Assembly: GCA_038501785.1 (NCBI GenBank)
Contig: JBAMJR010000042.1
Location: 2,951,001 to 3,015,000 of the forward strand
Length of the DNA: 64,000 bases
Reading direction: 5' to 3'
Source of the DNA: Myoxocephalus aenaeus
Lineage: Eukaryota; Chordata; Actinopteri; Perciformes; Cottidae
Shown piece by piece: positions 12,701 to 23,465 of the stretch. The notes beneath the pieces are model-generated. The model saw nothing but the letters and a program-made list of their open reading frames with translations. It did no database searches and was not told where the DNA came from. A program made the translations under genes and the position numbers. Each line of letters opens with the position of its first letter. The stretch's first letter is position 1.

Positions 12701-15700
12701 ACACTCACAAGTACTGAATCAGTATTACATAATAATTTGTGTTATTGCAAGTTCTTGTAAAACCGGATTTTTACCCCTACACAGGAGTAACATCCACCAC
12801 CTGTAACTTGAGATGCAGGTACACGTGAGGCGAAAATCCGCAATCACTTCTTTGAAGTGTCTGAGTGAAGAAAACAGAATTCAATTGATGTTCAGTTCCC
12901 TTATTTGTACTGTAAAGCTGCATTGTAATGTTATTATGAATGTGTGATGTATAGATTAAATCCCTTGCTGTACTTTTGTAGTTATTTGAACCAAAGCTGA
13001 CTTGGTTTTCAGCCCTGTGGTGCGTCAGATGGTTTACTTTTGACTTCTTTTACACTTCCTGTTTGTTGTAGGCGTTTGTAACTTCTCCAGTGTCACAGCA
13101 TGTGTACAGAGACATGTTTTTTTTAGGATAACACTGACATGGATTGGATTGCAAAAATAATGTTGCATTGCTGCCTCTTTTTAAAAATAAATGGTTCAAT
13201 AAATTTTTATTTATGAATAAAATGTTGCTTGTGTCGTTGTGTGTTTGTGTGAGACTTTACCTGCCAAAAGAAACAAACACTGTCATGTTCAATCAACAAT
13301 CAATAGCCATTATTTAGGAATGAAATCCTTTATCCCAGTGTCTCAAAAGAGTGCGGTCCTTTTGAGGGGTGTTCCTGTTGTAATCGTGGTTTTATCCAAG
13401 ACAAGAACCCGGCACGAGCAAAAGGAACAAACACAACACAAAACAGAACTCTCCACGCAGAGTCTGCAGACAGATGATTCCTTTTTTTACTACAGCTAAA
13501 GTGCCTAAAATTAATAACATTTAATACATAGATACATTATTCTAGATACAAAAATACAAGCAAAGCTGTATTAGTGAGGGGGAGATGATTCCACTTATCT
13601 TGAGTACTGTGTCACTGGTCATGTGACCACCAGAATAGATACACTAAAGTGACCGGCGCGCTGCGATCATATCATATAAATATGTTGGCGGGAGCCCTGT
13701 ATGACAAATAAATGATGACAAAATCTGTTCGATACTTGTCATAAGTTCTGGTCTGCTGTGACTTCCCAAACATCTGGAACCTGTTGCCATGTCAACTGAT
13801 CTCCAGGTTTTGATAGCGGTTTCACTTTTCAAGTCCAAGGCCATGTGTTCCCCAAAATGAAAGATGCCTTGGAAAAGTGAAAGTGTTAGAATACACAGTC
13901 CTTTTTTTCCATAGATAGACATGTCGTCAGCAGCTGCACTCTTTAATCAGGGTTCTTACGGTCATGGAAAACCTGGAAAAGTCATGGAATTTTAAAATGG
14001 TTATTTCCAGGCCTGGAAAAGTCCTTGAAAAAAATAAAATCCCAAAGGTTTTGTAAAAGTTATGTAAATGTGTTATACTCATGTGTTCATGACGTTCATT
14101 TACACTGAGTTTGAAATAATTAGTATGCTTTTAAAAGAAAGACACTCAAAATATAAGCAGGCATACATACAGGCATCTATATAAATGTTTATTCTTTTAA
14201 TCATTTGTGTCATTTAAGGTTTACTGTATGCTTTGTATTCTCATTGTTAGTTTAAATACTACATTTACTCACTTTTTCATGTTTACACCCAGATTTCACT
14301 AAATGTTTGGTCATGGAAATTTGGTTTAAAGTCATGGAAAAGTCATGAAATCCATTGGTCAGAATGTGTCTGAACCCTGTTTAAGGTTCAGTTTGAGACG
14401 TTGGAGATGGAGGTTATCAGTTATCATATTTTAGCAAAATACCGGATGATAAAAATTAGGCGGCGATCATTTTGGTTATCCGTAATATGAATGTGTCCAT
14501 GCCTGTGTTTTTGAATATTTTTTTATGAGAATAAAAAAGTCTTCTTGCCCTCAAAGACTGCACGCTCTCTTTGTTTTTTTCTGCATTCTAGAAAAATTAC
14601 TGAATATGGTTTGATTTCAATAAAAGCAGTATGTATGAGTTATCAACATTTAATGTACCTCTTATATCCAGTACATTTCTCTTTCAATTTTATTTTTTTG
14701 GACACGGTTGGAGGGTTGAGCCTAATCTGTCAAAAAATTAAATAATTGCCTTCTTTTCTCCCTTTGCCCGTCTCTCTCTCTTTCTCTCTCGCTTTCTCTC
14801 TTCTTCATGATCTCTCCTCTCATTTCCTCCTCCAGCCCTGACTCTGCCCTCAGTTAGCTCCTTTGCAGGGGAGGGGAATGTGAAAGTGTTGATGGTGCCA
14901 ATCCCAATACCGGTCTTCATTCCAGTGCCCATGAACATGTACTCCCAGCACACACCAGTTCCAATGGCCATGCCCGTTCCCGTATGTCCCATCACATACT
15001 TCCAATGAATTCAAAACGATTCACATTGTGTTGCGTACAAATCCAATGCTAACTTGTTTCTCCGGTTTTCTACAGGTTCCGGTACCCATAATCATACCAC
15101 CACAGAAGAAGGAAATGAAAGATGCAGCAGTCCAGTCGGAGCCTGTGGCCATACGGGAAGAGAAACAGGAAGACGGGCCTGTTTCCAGTGCAGGTGAGGG
15201 CAATTTTTGTCCTGACTTTTAGTACTCAAATATCAAATATCTTAACTACCCACATTTCACCACCTCTTTGTTGTTTTTTGTGCGTCTTCTGCAGACCAGA
15301 AAAGTTCTTTCAATGGAGACGTGAAGTCGGAGGCGGTCGCTCCCATAATCCGTGAAGACGAGGAGACTGAAAAAGCAGTACAAGCCGACCTGCCACTTAC
15401 TGTAAGTGCAGAGAGCGTCACAGAATCAACTGATGCCCAACTTCACACCCAGCCAGAGGGGACCACGACAACCAGCGACCCACCATCCACCAGTGCTGAG
15501 CCTCAACCTCCCTCCTCTCCAATGATGGACTTGGAGACTGACATCCCGAATGGTGAGAGATCATCTGTAACTAGAGAAGCCTTGACAGGCAAGTGAGGGA
15601 AAAACAAATGTTGATTCGGTTTCTAAGTCTGCTATGATTTGTTTCCTCTCCTGTGTTTATGACTTAAGAACCGGTGAGAAAAAGAGCCAGGATAATGTCT

Positions 15701-18700
15701 CTAAGTTAAAACAGGTGGAAACATTGTTATTGTTAATACTCATTCCACAAGAGGCTGAAGTGCACCACTATTGATTACATGACCTAGAAAAAGGACTAAA
15801 AGCATTCATGTTTTCGTCCAGGTGAATTTACATAAACGCTGACACACAAACTCACCTGGAGGAAAATATGAATGCCTTTAGTCCTATTTAGAACATGGGG
15901 TAGGTGCCATCTTGTGGCTGAAATGAGTATTATAATAATAAACTCAACAAAAGAAATTTGTAATAATAAAATAAAATAGTACCTTATTAATTATCTTACC
16001 AAAAGAAGTGTTTTACCCAGATGAGAAGAAAACAATTGAGGAACTCACGAATGTCCTGGCAAAACCTTTTGTTGTTTTCACCTGTTCCTAAGTTATAAGG
16101 AGAGAAAACTGTTTTGATCAGACTTAGAAAATGAAGACATTTATTTTTCATTTTTCCCTCTAATGACTTCCGGATATAACCTAAAGTGCACCCCCAAATC
16201 AATCTTTAAAAAAGAAAAAACTGGATGACATATTGTGTGTGTGTTTTTACAGAATCGTTGGATCAGAAGTCACCTGCTCCAAAGAGAGGCGTGAAGAGAC
16301 CCAGAGAAGGTTACTCCGGCCGGAAACGGGTAGGACTCCCCTGATAGTTCAGCAGTATTTCATTCATTCATTCATTCATTCATTCATTCATGTTATCAGC
16401 CTCTGATTTAAACCCTTTCATTCTACTGACTTAAGTTTGTGGGCAGACGAGTTGTCTTGCAGGCTGCTCTGTGATTCTCTCGCTGCAGGGAACTTGTTTT
16501 TCACAAAGAGCACCTACCTGTCCTCGGGCGTCAGCACATTCTTGAATATTTCACGTATTTACAGAACAAAAAAAGTTTTCAAACAGGCCCAACTTCAGCC
16601 TGACGTGCATTGTCCGCTCACAGTACACCTTCCAACCATTTCCCACAACACCCAATGTTCGTTTGCATTTCCATCCGTCCAGGGTCGAAGACGAACTGTT
16701 GCACTGAACCGCAACGCAGTGGTGACTCCAGCAGCCTCCAAACTGAACCACCTGTACGGGGTTAAAGCCTGGAGGAGCTGGGTCCAACAACAGAACAAAC
16801 ACCCAAGAGAATGTGAGCCTCAGTTCTCTTCACAGTCCAGTCTGATTGCTTCCTTTGAGACGTTGATCGGTTCTATTGTAACCGACTGTATTTCATACCG
16901 GTGGTGTTTTTATGGCCTCTCCCACTGCAGCCAGTCTAGTGGATATCAAAGAGGATGTCCTTCAGTGTGACTCTGCTGAGCTGAGCTTTGCTCTCACTCA
17001 CTTCATCAGAGAAGTGAGACGGCCCAACGGAGAGACCTACAGCCCAGACAGCATCTTCTACCTCTGTCTGGGGATACAGCAGGTACGCACACACACACAC
17101 ACACACACACCCACACACAGACACACTGTCACTTGTTTCCACCTTGATTCTTTTAGTATATTTCTTTATTGATGCCTTCTTTTTCCATCTCCCTCTCTCT
17201 GGACAGTATCTGTTCATGAAGGGCCGCATCGAGAACATCTTTACCGACGAGCTGTACAGTCAGTTTGCTACCAAGATCAGCGGGATGCTGTCACTCTGGA
17301 AACCTAGACTCCTACCAAATGGTATGATCACTGACATAAAGTCATAATCCTTCAGATTTTCATTTCTTTACACCCAAAGTTTATTGTTGGATTTTTTTTA
17401 TCCTGCATATTGCAGGATAAAAAAAATTCAGTGATCCATTCTAATTGATTGTGGCGGAGTCCGACAGTCCCGTGATGGATTCAGATCACTTAAAGTTCAT
17501 TAAAGTTGAACTAATTTCTATTTAAACAGTGTTCTGATCAAAATGTTTTCCTTCCCAATACCGATTTTGATACATTAACTTCATATCAACAGATACCGAG
17601 TACCAATCCGATACCAGTGCTGCTAACAGCTCATGTTAACTGGCTCTCCTCCTGCCCATTGTAATCGGGTGAACAAGTGTGTTAAAGCAAGGGTGTGTAA
17701 AACTAGTTTACACATGTGCAGTACGGATTGGGTAGGAAGTGACATGTGTTTTTCCAGCGTAGCGTAAACGAGCTGTGAAATGATAAAAACGGTTCTCTAA
17801 CGTGACGTTGGATCTGTGCGTAGCCAATTCGTCGAAACCTGATCCATACATGTCAGTCTGTATCAGAGGCATCGGTGTCGGTACCACGGCAACTCTAACA
17901 ATGGGTGGAACGACAACATGGATGTTTAATTAGGCGGCACTTTGCTAACAGGTTCACCGTATACATTTTATTAGCCTATAACATTCCAGCTCCTTTTAGT
18001 CAGATTGACAATGCAAACCATGCATTTAATCATGCAGTTATGATTTTAAATGTATCCACCTGCCAGTATTCACTAATATAAAATGATGTATTAATTCTGT
18101 ATCAGTCGTGTTGAAACCTACACAGAATGTAGTGGAGGCATCCTGAACAGGTTGCCAATGAATGAGTTTCACCTTTGAGTTTCAGCTCTTTCCCCCGCCT
18201 CGTCTCTCCTCCTCCTCTAGGTGGTGCTGTTTCCTCTCGTGTGGTGGAGTCCTACCTGTGGGAGTGTAAGCAGCTGGGCGCCTACTCGCCCATAGTGTTG
18301 CTCAACACGCTGCTCTTCTTCTGCGCCAAACACTTCGGCTTCACCACGCTGGCGCAGCACCAAGACCTCTCCTTCACCAACTTCACTCGACACTCCAAAC
18401 CCTGCAACCGAGCCGGCAAAGTCCACTTCCTCCGATACCACAGAATCAGCACCGCCACGCCACACAGAGGTGTGTGTGTGTTTTCACATCAAAGTAGTAA
18501 TGGTGGCAGTTTGCCTGCGCTGCAGTGCATTTAGTACAAAATATCAGGGAACGGGGGGCTTCACCTCTAAGAAATACCTCTGAATTGTTTATATAAATCA
18601 GATTTTTCTATTTCTAGACACCAAAAGAATATTTATAAATTGTCCCAAAAAAGCAGGTTGTGTTATGGTGATGGTTTCTTTTTGTTTTTAGAGCGCTTCA

Positions 18701-18808
18701 GAAAAAGACAGGGAGAGGAAGAGGGGGACCTCGAGATGCTTGAAAATGTCACCAACCCTCTACACTGTCCTGTCAGACTCTACGAGTTCTACCTCTCGAG
18801 ATGGTGAG

Positions 18809-18860
<52 letters not shown>

Positions 18861-20174
18861 GAAGGCAAACTAACACATGAAGTTGAAAGCTTCATCTCAT
18901 CTGTCCTCTTGCTCCCTCACAGCCCTGAATCGGTGAAGACGAGAACTGACGTGTTTTTCCTGCAGCCTGAACAGATCGTGCACACTCACAGGTCAGAGCC
19001 AGTCCTCCAACATTAAAGACACCCAGGGATGAATGCGTCACTTATCAACAGGGCTTCCTATCCACCCTCATATATGCTGCAGAAGGAATCAAGATTAAAT
19101 TGGAGTGAAAATATTACCTTCTGTGCTTTTTGCAACATGCGTATCGCGTTAACGCTTTTTTCTCAGTCGCTTTGGTAGATTTTCCGAATCAGCTGTAACA
19201 TTCGTAAAACAGTAAGCGCATTTCTCTCAAAACTATTCGTACAAACGGCACCGCACAATGGATTAACGGCAAAAGCCTGTTTAACCTGCTCAAAATCCTT
19301 TTTGAGCTCTCTTCCTCCAAACTAAATAGCTCCAAACAAATAACTTGTCGAAACCTGGTCAACATGCCACGCCTTAATACATTACTGTGCACTGTAGGAA
19401 TGTTTGATGATATGACCACGATTTTGATGACTGATAGAAAATGCATACGGCTGCACTTTTTCTGTATGGCATATAGCAATTTCAACAGTAGGAAGTTACA
19501 CATGAGTGAATGAGGGGGGATTGATCCCAAGAGATTGGACACGGATTCACGTTCCGTCAACAAATGACAGCAAAAACCTTTTTTACTTTCATTTGTTGAC
19601 GGAGCATGTCATTGCGGTACAGAGAAGTAAAAACTGAGTCTGTTTTACAGCACTGCGTATACAAAGGGAAAACAATACAAAATTTGAAATGAAGACTCCT
19701 GCACTAAGGTTACAACAAGTCTAATAGAAATGTAGATAAAATATGCTTGACGGATTATGACAGCAGTACCAACCGTTTTGCATGTAATGACGTCTGCAAT
19801 TAACTAATGCCGAAAGCATTGGAGGGCTACAGAGAACCAATAAATACATTTTGATCATCATGGCATAAGCAATAGATAATGGAGGAAACGGCAGCATTTG
19901 CATGAATGTGCCAAAAGCACTTCACAATTTGGTCATTTGCTTTTATGATGTGCACATGTGACCAGATGATGTGGAGAAATGCAACAGTTTTTGTATTTAT
20001 TTTGTTCCCCTTTCCATCTCTGCCCTCAACAGTTCCCACTGGTACACCTCTCAACCGTTAGAAGCCACCACTCTACAGAGCATGCTCACGCGCATCTTGG
20101 CCGTCAGAGAGGTCCACCAGCACCTGCAACACGAAGCCGCTCAGCCCGCTGCTGACAACGACAGTTTACAGTGA
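159..20174 (+). CDS. zmym3: ZMYM2/3/4-family zinc finger MYM-type protein, 5'-partial (best guess ZMYM3)
   Basis: Nuclear chromatin-associated MYM zinc-finger protein; family members work with LSD1/CoREST/HDAC-type complexes (established for ZMYM2/3). Exons read: 159-355, 587-711, 1114-1336, 1460-1675, 1872-2022, 2290-2405, 2529-2891, 6174-6324, 7838-8013, 8143-8320, 8832-8945, 9044-9087, 9290-9428, 14836-14981, 15076-15193, 15295-15552, 16253-16329, 16683-16812, 16931-17082, 17207-17321, 18221-18469, 18692-18803, 18923-18991, 20033-20174 (TGA). Phases join throughout, giving about 1253 residues in the window. Ten CxxC...FCxxxC MYM fingers run from exon 1 to exon 10. A Pro/Ser-rich linker sits in exon 7. 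An STQTD motif and a VPIPIPVFIPVPM-type Pro/Val repeat follow. The C-terminal DUF3504/QRICH1-like domain (PNGETYSPDSIFYLCLGIQ and onward) descends from a Crypton tyrosine recombinase (established for this family). The 5' exons lie outside the window. Assignment to ZMYM3 rather than ZMYM2 or ZMYM4 rests on my recollection of the C-terminus and is uncertain; family membership is firm. Confidence 0.9.
3107..4645 (-). mobile_element. 5'-truncated, decayed L1-like LINE inserted into the Tc1 element
   Basis: Read on the minus strand, 4100-4640 encodes endonuclease-distal and early RT motifs (KSPGSDGYPAEWYKTF and PPTWTEAMITVIPKPGKD, with a stop between adjoining frames). 3640-3990 encodes an RT piece with IEPLAQAI and a degraded LYADD-like site (LLADA). 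3112-3600 encodes the C-terminal zinc-knuckle-like region (HIFWNC...GFW...AGKKAITRKW). These are L1-type ORF2 hallmarks. The segments are not in one frame and parts of RT are missing, so it is dead. Its 3' end (AATAAAAAG) is near 3125. Confidence 0.8.
4707..5744 (-). CDS. Tc1-family DD34E transposase, uninterrupted 345-aa ORF
   Basis: Cut-and-paste transposase. The Met at 5742-5744 (MKSKELSLSV) was chosen over the longer frame upstream because it matches the usual Tc1 start and length (about 340 aa). N-terminal paired-type helix-turn-helix regions cover about residues 5-110, with the GRPRK basic hook at about 58-62. Catalytic residues are D152 in WTDET, D249 in MDNDPKHT and E284 in NPIEH, with 34 residues between the second Asp and the Glu (DD34E). 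HGGGSVMAW, typical of the family, is at about 186-194. No stop or frameshift is present, so the protein could be functional. The LINE insertion lies outside the ORF but separates it from the left end. Confidence 0.95.
   Translation of the reverse strand: MKSKELSLSVKQAIIRMKNQNKTIREIANTLGVAKSTVWYILKKKERTGELSNTKRPGRPRKTTVVDDRRIISLVKKNPFTTVVQIKNTLQEVGVSVSKSTIKRRLHQSKYRGFTTRCKPLVSLKNRKTRLEFAKKHLKEPVQFWKNILWTDETKINLFQNDGKRRVWRRKGTAHDPKHTTSSVKHGGGSVMAWACMAANGTGSLVFIDDVTADKSSRMNSEVFRAILSAHIQPNASELIGRRFTVQMDNDPKHTAKATKEFFKAKKWNVLQWPSQSPDLNPIEHAFHLLKTKLKGKCPKKQQELKTVAVEAWQSVTRDETQRLVMSMESRLQAVIDCKGFSTKY
6495..6705 (+). mobile_element. tRNA-derived SINE
   Basis: An RNA polymerase III box A-like motif (TGGCTCAGTGGTTAGC) at about 6507 and a box B-like motif (GGTTCGAGCTCC) at about 6545 are spaced as in a tRNA. 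They are followed by the common fish SINE tail GTAAGTCGCTTTGGATAAAAGCG at about 6651 and an AATG-rich end. Confidence 0.8.
7207..7480. mobile_element. hAT-type element fragment (GGGGTCGGCAACC terminus)
   Basis: The sequence TAGGGGTCGGCAACCCGCGGCTCCGGAGCCGC at the left edge is a familiar terminus of vertebrate hAT-type repeats. A clear matching right terminus was not found, so the right boundary is approximate. Confidence 0.5.
8395..8481. repeat. (AT)n microsatellite, about 87 bp
   Basis: An uninterrupted AT dinucleotide run in the ZMYM intron after exon 8143-8320. Confidence 0.98.
8608..8640. repeat. Perfect 14-bp inverted repeat, 5-nt loop
   Basis: ATAGAGATTCAAGG at 8608-8621 pairs exactly with 8627-8640. 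Confidence 0.95.
9685..9727. repeat. (TTA)n microsatellite
   Basis: About 14 tandem TTA units in the ZMYM intron following exon 9290-9428. Confidence 0.97.
10366..10916 (+). CDS. PiggyBac-type C-terminal zinc-finger exon inside the ZMYM gene (cassette or alternative exon)
   Basis: An open frame encodes RLTGRHFL, then CKVC, an acidic/Lys-rich tract of about 85 residues with poly-Q, poly-E and poly-K runs, then YYCKTC...LC..PCFELYHT. That order (GRHF, CxxC, YxCxxC, LCxxPCFxxYH) is the zinc-binding tail of piggyBac transposases (zf-Tnp_2 type). The Lys/Glu insertion between the Cys pairs is unusual. Candidate acceptors at 10344, 10365 and 10374 all give phase 1, matching the G left over by ZMYM exon 9290-9428. 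The strong donor CAAG/GTGAGC after 10899 leaves phase 1 again, so 10366-10899 is exactly 178 codons and could be spliced in frame to 14836. Read-through would stop at 10914-10916. No DDD catalytic core, TTAA site or terminal repeat was seen nearby, so it looks like an exapted tail rather than an element. A separate nested gene is the alternative. Confidence 0.65.
11027..11620. repeat. Dispersed non-autonomous repeat, copy 2
   Basis: Shares GGGATAG at its start, AGATGGCGGTCGGCACGCCCCC in the body and CTCATGCAGCCCACTTCAAA at its end with copy 1 at 6380-7660. It lies between the piggyBac-type exon and the candidate terminal exon. Confidence 0.6.
11746..13230 (+). other. Candidate alternative terminal exon and 3'UTR with poly(A) signals
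   Basis: A strong acceptor (pyrimidine tract ending TTCTCTCCACAG at 11745) follows the piggyBac-type exon. Joined to its phase-1 donor, it adds Val-Ser and then TGA at 11751-11753, so the rest would be 3'UTR. Three AATAAA hexamers lie at 13186, 13198 and 13216, followed at about 13224-13255 by a GT-rich stretch typical of a cleavage/polyadenylation site. A transcript ending here would carry the MYM fingers plus the piggyBac finger and lack DUF3504. This is inferred from sequence signals only. Confidence 0.5.
13948..14379. mobile_element. hAT-like MITE with CAGGGTTC termini
   Basis: Starts CAGGGTTCTTACGG at 13948 and ends TGAACCCTG at 14379, a short inverted terminus. The interior carries the repeated GTCATGGAAAA phrase near both ends, as in a common vertebrate MITE. 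A clean 8-bp target duplication was not evident. Confidence 0.65.
15733..15945. mobile_element. Foldback/MITE-like long imperfect inverted repeat
   Basis: About 97 bp (15733-15829) is the near reverse complement of 15848-15945 around an 18-bp spacer. The inner 45 bp pair with only a few mismatches (GGACTAAAAGCATTCATG against its partner at 15869-15886). The flanks are AT-rich. It sits in the ZMYM intron before exon 16253-16329. Fragments with shared words (CCACAAGAGGCTGA) occur near 36790. Confidence 0.65.
17391..17427. repeat. Perfect 17-bp inverted repeat, 3-nt loop
   Basis: 17391-17407 (ending ATCCTGCA) is the exact reverse complement of 17411-17427. Confidence 0.95.
19553..19603. repeat. 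Perfect 15-bp inverted repeat, 21-nt loop
   Basis: TCCGTCAACAAATGA at 19553-19567 pairs with 19589-19603 in the last ZMYM intron. Confidence 0.9.
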
Positions 20175-23067
20175 CAAGGAGCTCTGCTTCTTCACACCCT
20201 GCGTATGGTCTTCTCTGCAGCAGCTGGCGGTGAATGACAGCTGACGGAGGCTGACGTTGTCTTTGAAACGGAGTGGAGACACGGCGAAAGGACCACTTTG
20301 TCCCAAGCGACCGGTGCATTTAGTGGGTGGCGGTCCGCTCCCCCACATGAACGCACAATGAGTTTACAAACATCTAATATTCTATAAAATAAGGAGGAAC
20401 TCTTTGCTTCAGATTCGAGGCAGGTGTGAGCGATGGGTTTACGTCCTGTCGGATCTGTTCATTGATACACGGTTTGAATGTTCTGTTTTATCGTTTCTTG
20501 CCCCGCTTTGCATCAGCACGTCATTCATGAATTGCTTTTAAATTTCACCAAAATCTAAAACAATGACATTTTGGTAACTTTATTACACTCCGTCATATAT
20601 ACGGACAGGTACATACACAACATTTGACCTCTGCATCGTTCAACACATCCTCATCATTAGGAGCAGTGGGCCGCTGTTCAGTATTTCGCTTTGTGGTTGC
20701 ACGGCGACCGGCTCCACCCGCTGAGCCACAGACGACCACCGGTGAGCACGGATTTATAACTTGACTTGTGTGGCGTGTTCATCCATAGCTGCACACAAAT
20801 TGGGTTAAAAAAGTTATAAAAACTTGTCCCCTCAGTTCAAGTGAAGCCCTCCCCCACAGACATCCTGTGTAGTTTTGATAAATGACGCCTCAAATATGTC
20901 GTTTAACGAAACGCATCGACCAATATGAGATTGAATATGTTGTTGAACCAGTATATGGTATATCAGTGTCACCCTTGTCACGATAGAGGAGACTCACAGT
21001 GCCTTTCATCTTTGGTTGTTTTATTGTTTGTCTCGTTATCTGATGATTATGTGTTTTTGCTTTTTAGATTCTTCATCCTGTGTGGCCTTAATTGCCCCAA
21101 ACAACCTTCCCTTCTCACTGGTCCTACACCTCGATAGCACAGATTAATTTACAGACCACCGTGATCGATTTTAGAATATTAAGAATTACGGCCGAACCAT
21201 TATCATGACTGGGAGTGTTACGATATTATGATTATGATTACAATGGGGACCTCCGCTCCCGATATGCTTTCCCTGTAACTTTCCTCTTTTGAACCGGGCC
21301 AACATCTTCTCGTCTCTTTGTGTTTCTCCTCTTGCACTTGCCTTTGTTCCTTGATTTGAAAAGGGGAATTGGGAGACAACTCAAAGTACTATCACAATAC
21401 TTCTCTTAACCCTGACCCCAGACTTTCCCTGTATTATGATTCATGGCTTTTATGGTATTGTGCGTTTTCTTTGTTCGCCATACATCCAATCAAAAGCAAG
21501 TATTACGACAACATGCCTAAGGTATTTACCACTGTGTCTGTTGCAGATAGAAGCTGCATTGGACCTCTGGTGTTTCTAAATTGGCAGATAGATATTCAAA
21601 ACATAGACTAAAGATGGAAAGCATGCATCAAAGAGTGTTAAACACATCTGGACATGTCTTGTAATGTCCATTTGACATCAGTGACTCTCATTTCATAGAG
21701 TTCTGATCATGATTTTTTTTTTTAGAGCATCTGACAAACTCCTTAAATTATATAAATTATGCTTGTTTACTGGACCAGTTTTGATTGTGCTGAAAATGTT
21801 ACCACTTTGTTCTTTTGTTTCCTGGTCATAATGGATCTCTTTTGTTCGTGCCAGTACTTATTATATTTTGTCATGGAGGCCGACGTGCCTTGACTTTCGC
21901 CTCATGCTCATGTTTTATATCCTATCCGTGTTTCAGTGTGAAAGCCCCGGTCTGGAGTTGACCGGTGTCTGCTGACGTGTCGACCCAAACAAAGAGTTCT
22001 GTAAACGCTGCTGAATTTCTTTAAAGACGTACTGTAGCACACCGTCGCCCACTCCCGGTGCAGAGGAAACTTTAAAAGAAAGTTTTATTGTCATGCACAA
22101 AATGCTGTATTGTCAAAGTATTAAAAAGTGATTTCATTTCTTCCTTTCCTCGGTCGCAAGGCGAAGCATTTATAACGAAAGGGTGAGAGTGAGTGTAATC
22201 CAATTTTTTTGGAAACATTTGGTTCTTAAAGTTTGTGTGTGACTGACCATTTTCTCACTGAGACCGTTGTTTAGTTTTGGTTCAGTTTGTCAAAATTATA
22301 TTTAATAAGGGGATGCATCAGTTATTAATGGATTCCCTTCTCTTTAATGTGTTAACTCATATTCTCCCTGTCTCACTAATGAGCACTAATATGAAGCAGA
22401 ATGTGAAAAGTAGCATCCACAGATATCAATTTAATGTGGTCAGTTGATATTCTTTACCAATAATTCCCTCTGATTTGGACACATCTTTCTTTAAACATAT
22501 ATACATATGAATGCATCACAAGGTCAAAAAACTAAAATATTAGGTGAAGAAAAAAAAATATGATAGAGTTGTAGTTTTGTGTAGTCTAAGTGAGCTTGTT
22601 GAGGGTCAAAGGGAAGTTTAGCCATCAGTTTGAGAGGTGGCCGACAAGGATGTTGGCTGTTATCAGATCCGTGGTCTGTTCTGCTCGATAACTTCCTTTA
22701 ACCTGATGGACAGACACATAACAGGCTTACAGCACTCATTTTGCATAGATGTAATACTGATATTATCATCGTATGCATATTCTCTCAAAATATAAAAGAT
22801 GGTAAGAATGTACATTTGAATTTTAACATTAAAAACCGGGCTACTTAAACATTCACCCATGCACTGAGCCGCTTCCTATGTTCCGTGATGGCATGAGACA
22901 AATAGTCTAGCAGTATTTGGACAAGGACACCAAGTCTTTAAATACTGACGCAGTAGAGACAGGTTTGGGATTTATAATTTGAGAGATAAAAAAATAAGTA
23001 ATAAAAAGTCCTATTTATACAGTATGTCACCACAAGTAAACACAGTGTAGAACCAATTCAACAAATC
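20175..23067. other. ZMYM 3'UTR and tail-to-tail intergenic region
   Basis: No coding region recognised. The best ZMYM poly(A) candidate is ATTAAA near 22122, which would give a 3'UTR of about 1.95 kb. The remainder is AT-rich unique-looking sequence up to the beta-tubulin poly(A) signal. Confidence 0.5.
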
Positions 23068-23073
23068 TTTATT
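23068..23073 (-). terminator. Beta-tubulin poly(A) signal
   Basis: TTTATT on the plus strand is AATAAA for the minus-strand tubulin gene, about 400 bp past its stop codon. No closer hexamer was noticed. Confidence 0.65.
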
Positions 23074-23465
23074 AAAATCCAGCTAGACAGTTGATAATGT
23101 AAGTGCTTACCACTTCCTTAGATTATGTATAGCTTTCAACTCTTTTAGTGCATGGAGTCATTCTTATAACATTTTTTTGCTGAATGAAATGGTTTCATTC
23201 CAAAAGCAGGAAGTAAAAAGAAGAAAGAAAAAGAGACGGAACAAACATTTAAAAACCAAGGCTGGAGAAATCCTTCACACCCTCTGCTAAGGCCGGACAA
23301 GAGTTCAATATTATCTTTTGTGTTCATCAGTGAAAGTACTGTGCAATTCTTTTCCAAATTATTGTTTTAATGCCGGTTATCAATAATTCTATGACCATAT
23401 GAACATGTTGGCCGAACACTAACTGTTGCATAGAAAGAAAGAAAAACAATGGTCATGGTCGGTGT

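Noticed and set aside
12433..12717. 94-aa ORF in the candidate ZMYM alternative 3'UTR
   Set aside because: No recognised motif; the region fits a 3'UTR better.
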